In this document: piece after piece, positions 63,320-64,000 of the stretch
Layout: each line of letters starts with the position of its first letter
Numbering within the stretch: position 1 is the first letter of the stretch
Source: Vibrio sp. Of7-15
GTDB lineage: Bacteria; Pseudomonadota; Gammaproteobacteria; Enterobacterales; Vibrionaceae
NCBI RefSeq assembly: GCF_022347565.1
Contig: NZ_JAKRGH010000006.1
Location: forward strand, 124,001-188,000
Direction of reading: 5' to 3'
Length of the DNA: 64,000 nt
Translations under genes and position numbers: made by a program
Notes under the pieces: model-generated
Databases searched by the model: none
Seen by the model: the letters and a program-made list of their open reading frames with translations, nothing else
What the model was told of the DNA's origin: nothing

Positions 63320-64000
63320 ATGAGTATGATGTCATTTATTAAAAAAGCTTGGGCGGTGTTTGCGCGCCCAAGTGTCCATATCAGCCTAGGTGTGTTAACC
63401 CTTGGTGGATTTATCGCTGGTATTATTTTCTGGGGCGGTTTTAACACGGCACTAGAAGCGACCAATACCGAAGAGTTTTGTGTGAGCTGTCATGCTGACA
63501 ACATTCAGCCAGAATACGCAGGTACGATTCACGATAAGAACCGTTCTGGTGTTCGTGCTACGTGTCCTGACTGTCACGTACCTCACGACTGGACTTCAAA
63601 AATTGCTCGTAAGATGCAAGCAAGTAAAGAAGTATTCGCGCATGTATTTGGTTTTATCGATACCCAAGAAAAATTTGAAGATCGCCGCATCATTTTAGCT
63701 CAACATGAGTGGGACCGTTTTAGTGCGAACAAATCTCTTGAGTGTCGTAACTGTCATGACTACGACGGCATGGACTTCGAAAAAATGAAGCCAACAGCTC
63801 GTATTCAGATGAAGCAGGCAAAAGAGCGTGATCAAAGCTGTGTTGACTGTCATAAAGGTATCGCTCACCACCTTCCTAAAGATATGGACAGCAGTGGCGG
63901 TATGATTGGTGAACTTGAGCAACTGGCTTCAAACACGAAATATGAAAAAGGCAACAGCTACGTAAGTGTTCGTCACCTTCCTCTTTATGAAGACAAAGAA
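63320..64000 (+). CDS. torC: Pentaheme c-type cytochrome TorC, 3'-truncated by the window edge
   Basis: TorC is a membrane-anchored quinol dehydrogenase that feeds electrons to periplasmic TMAO reductase TorA. The visible 227 residues start MSMMSFIKKAWAVFARPSVH. A signal anchor follows at about residues 20-42, then four CxxCH heme motifs of the NapC/NirT domain: CVSCH near residue 54, CPDCH, CRNCH and CVDCH. The frame continues past a NapC-length domain into VRHLPLYEDKE, the start of the extra C-terminal module with a fifth heme that separates TorC from NapC; the fifth motif would be outside the window. The torE gene just upstream supports TorC. Confidence 0.9.
   Translation, partial: MSMMSFIKKAWAVFARPSVHISLGVLTLGGFIAGIIFWGGFNTALEATNTEEFCVSCHADNIQPEYAGTIHDKNRSGVRATCPDCHVPHDWTSKIARKMQASKEVFAHVFGFIDTQEKFEDRRIILAQHEWDRFSANKSLECRNCHDYDGMDFEKMKPTARIQMKQAKERDQSCVDCHKGIAHHLPKDMDSSGGMIGELEQLASNTKYEKGNSYVSVRHLPLYEDKE

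Noticed and set aside
1-64000. CRISPR array, integron, prophage, insertion sequence or toxin-antitoxin module
   Set aside because: No regularly spaced repeats, integrase, transposase or phage genes were seen; gene order is that of a conserved core chromosome.

Overview
The window looks like a bacterial chromosome segment from the Vibrionaceae (Vibrio or Aliivibrio type). The evidence is the gene content and order: smtA(cmoM)-mukF-mukE-mukB condensin, CsiV next to mfd, a PilZ protein between mfd and lolCDE, lpoB-thiK-ycfP-ndh, a single-chain OlsF-type acyltransferase, a two-adaptor RND pump and a torE-torC operon. Base composition is moderately AT-rich by eye and even. I see no insertion sequence, prophage, CRISPR array, tRNA or rRNA. 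Both ends cut genes: an imelysin gene on the left and torC on the right.

Layout. 1-4.7 kb: a four-gene periplasmic cluster (IrpA-type imelysin, di-heme oxidoreductase, second imelysin as a lipoprotein, DUF1513 beta-propeller), probably iron or redox related. 4.9-11.3 kb: ldtD, ycbK, olsF (reverse), ycbL, a DUF2982-type membrane protein (reverse) and a small winged-helix protein with a histone-H1-like tail. 11.5-16.2 kb, reverse: aspC, asnS and a heme-binding chemoreceptor. 16.5-23.5 kb: queD, sdaC-sdaA (reverse), pabB-nudL (reverse), then class I fumarase behind a leader that folds on paper into a three-way junction. 23.8-31.2 kb: RND efflux operon and a second chemoreceptor. 31.5-38.6 kb: hinT, a run of lipoproteins (COG3014, YcfL, LpoB, DUF6279) with thiK, ycfP and ndh. 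38.7-44.3 kb, reverse: plzB-like, mfd, csiV and a GNAT acetyltransferase. 44.5-54.4 kb: lolCDE, DUF2062 (reverse), comEC, msbA, lpxK, ycaR, kdsB. 54.5-62.8 kb: elyC (reverse), cmoM, mukF, mukE, mukB. 63.1 kb to the end: torE and torC.

Envelope biogenesis dominates. LolCDE exports lipoproteins, and many are encoded here. LpoB and CsiV serve the two bifunctional peptidoglycan synthases. LdtD, YcbK and ElyC are wall related, and MsbA, LpxK and KdsB make and move LPS. A second theme is anaerobic or redox metabolism (Ndh, TorEC, fumarase, serine deaminase, heme chemoreceptor).

Most genes belong to known families. The best candidates for undescribed biology are in the leaders: (i) a predicted three-way-junction RNA at 21914-21994 before fumarase; (ii) an aromatic-rich 22-codon leader ORF at 10849-10917 that overlaps the start of the winged-helix gene and sits below a near-consensus CRP site; (iii) a 13-bp inverted repeat whose 3' arm covers the ribosome-binding region of ycbK; (iv) a palindrome-rich ndh leader. 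All assignments come from reading the sequence and family knowledge; no database search or folding program was run.
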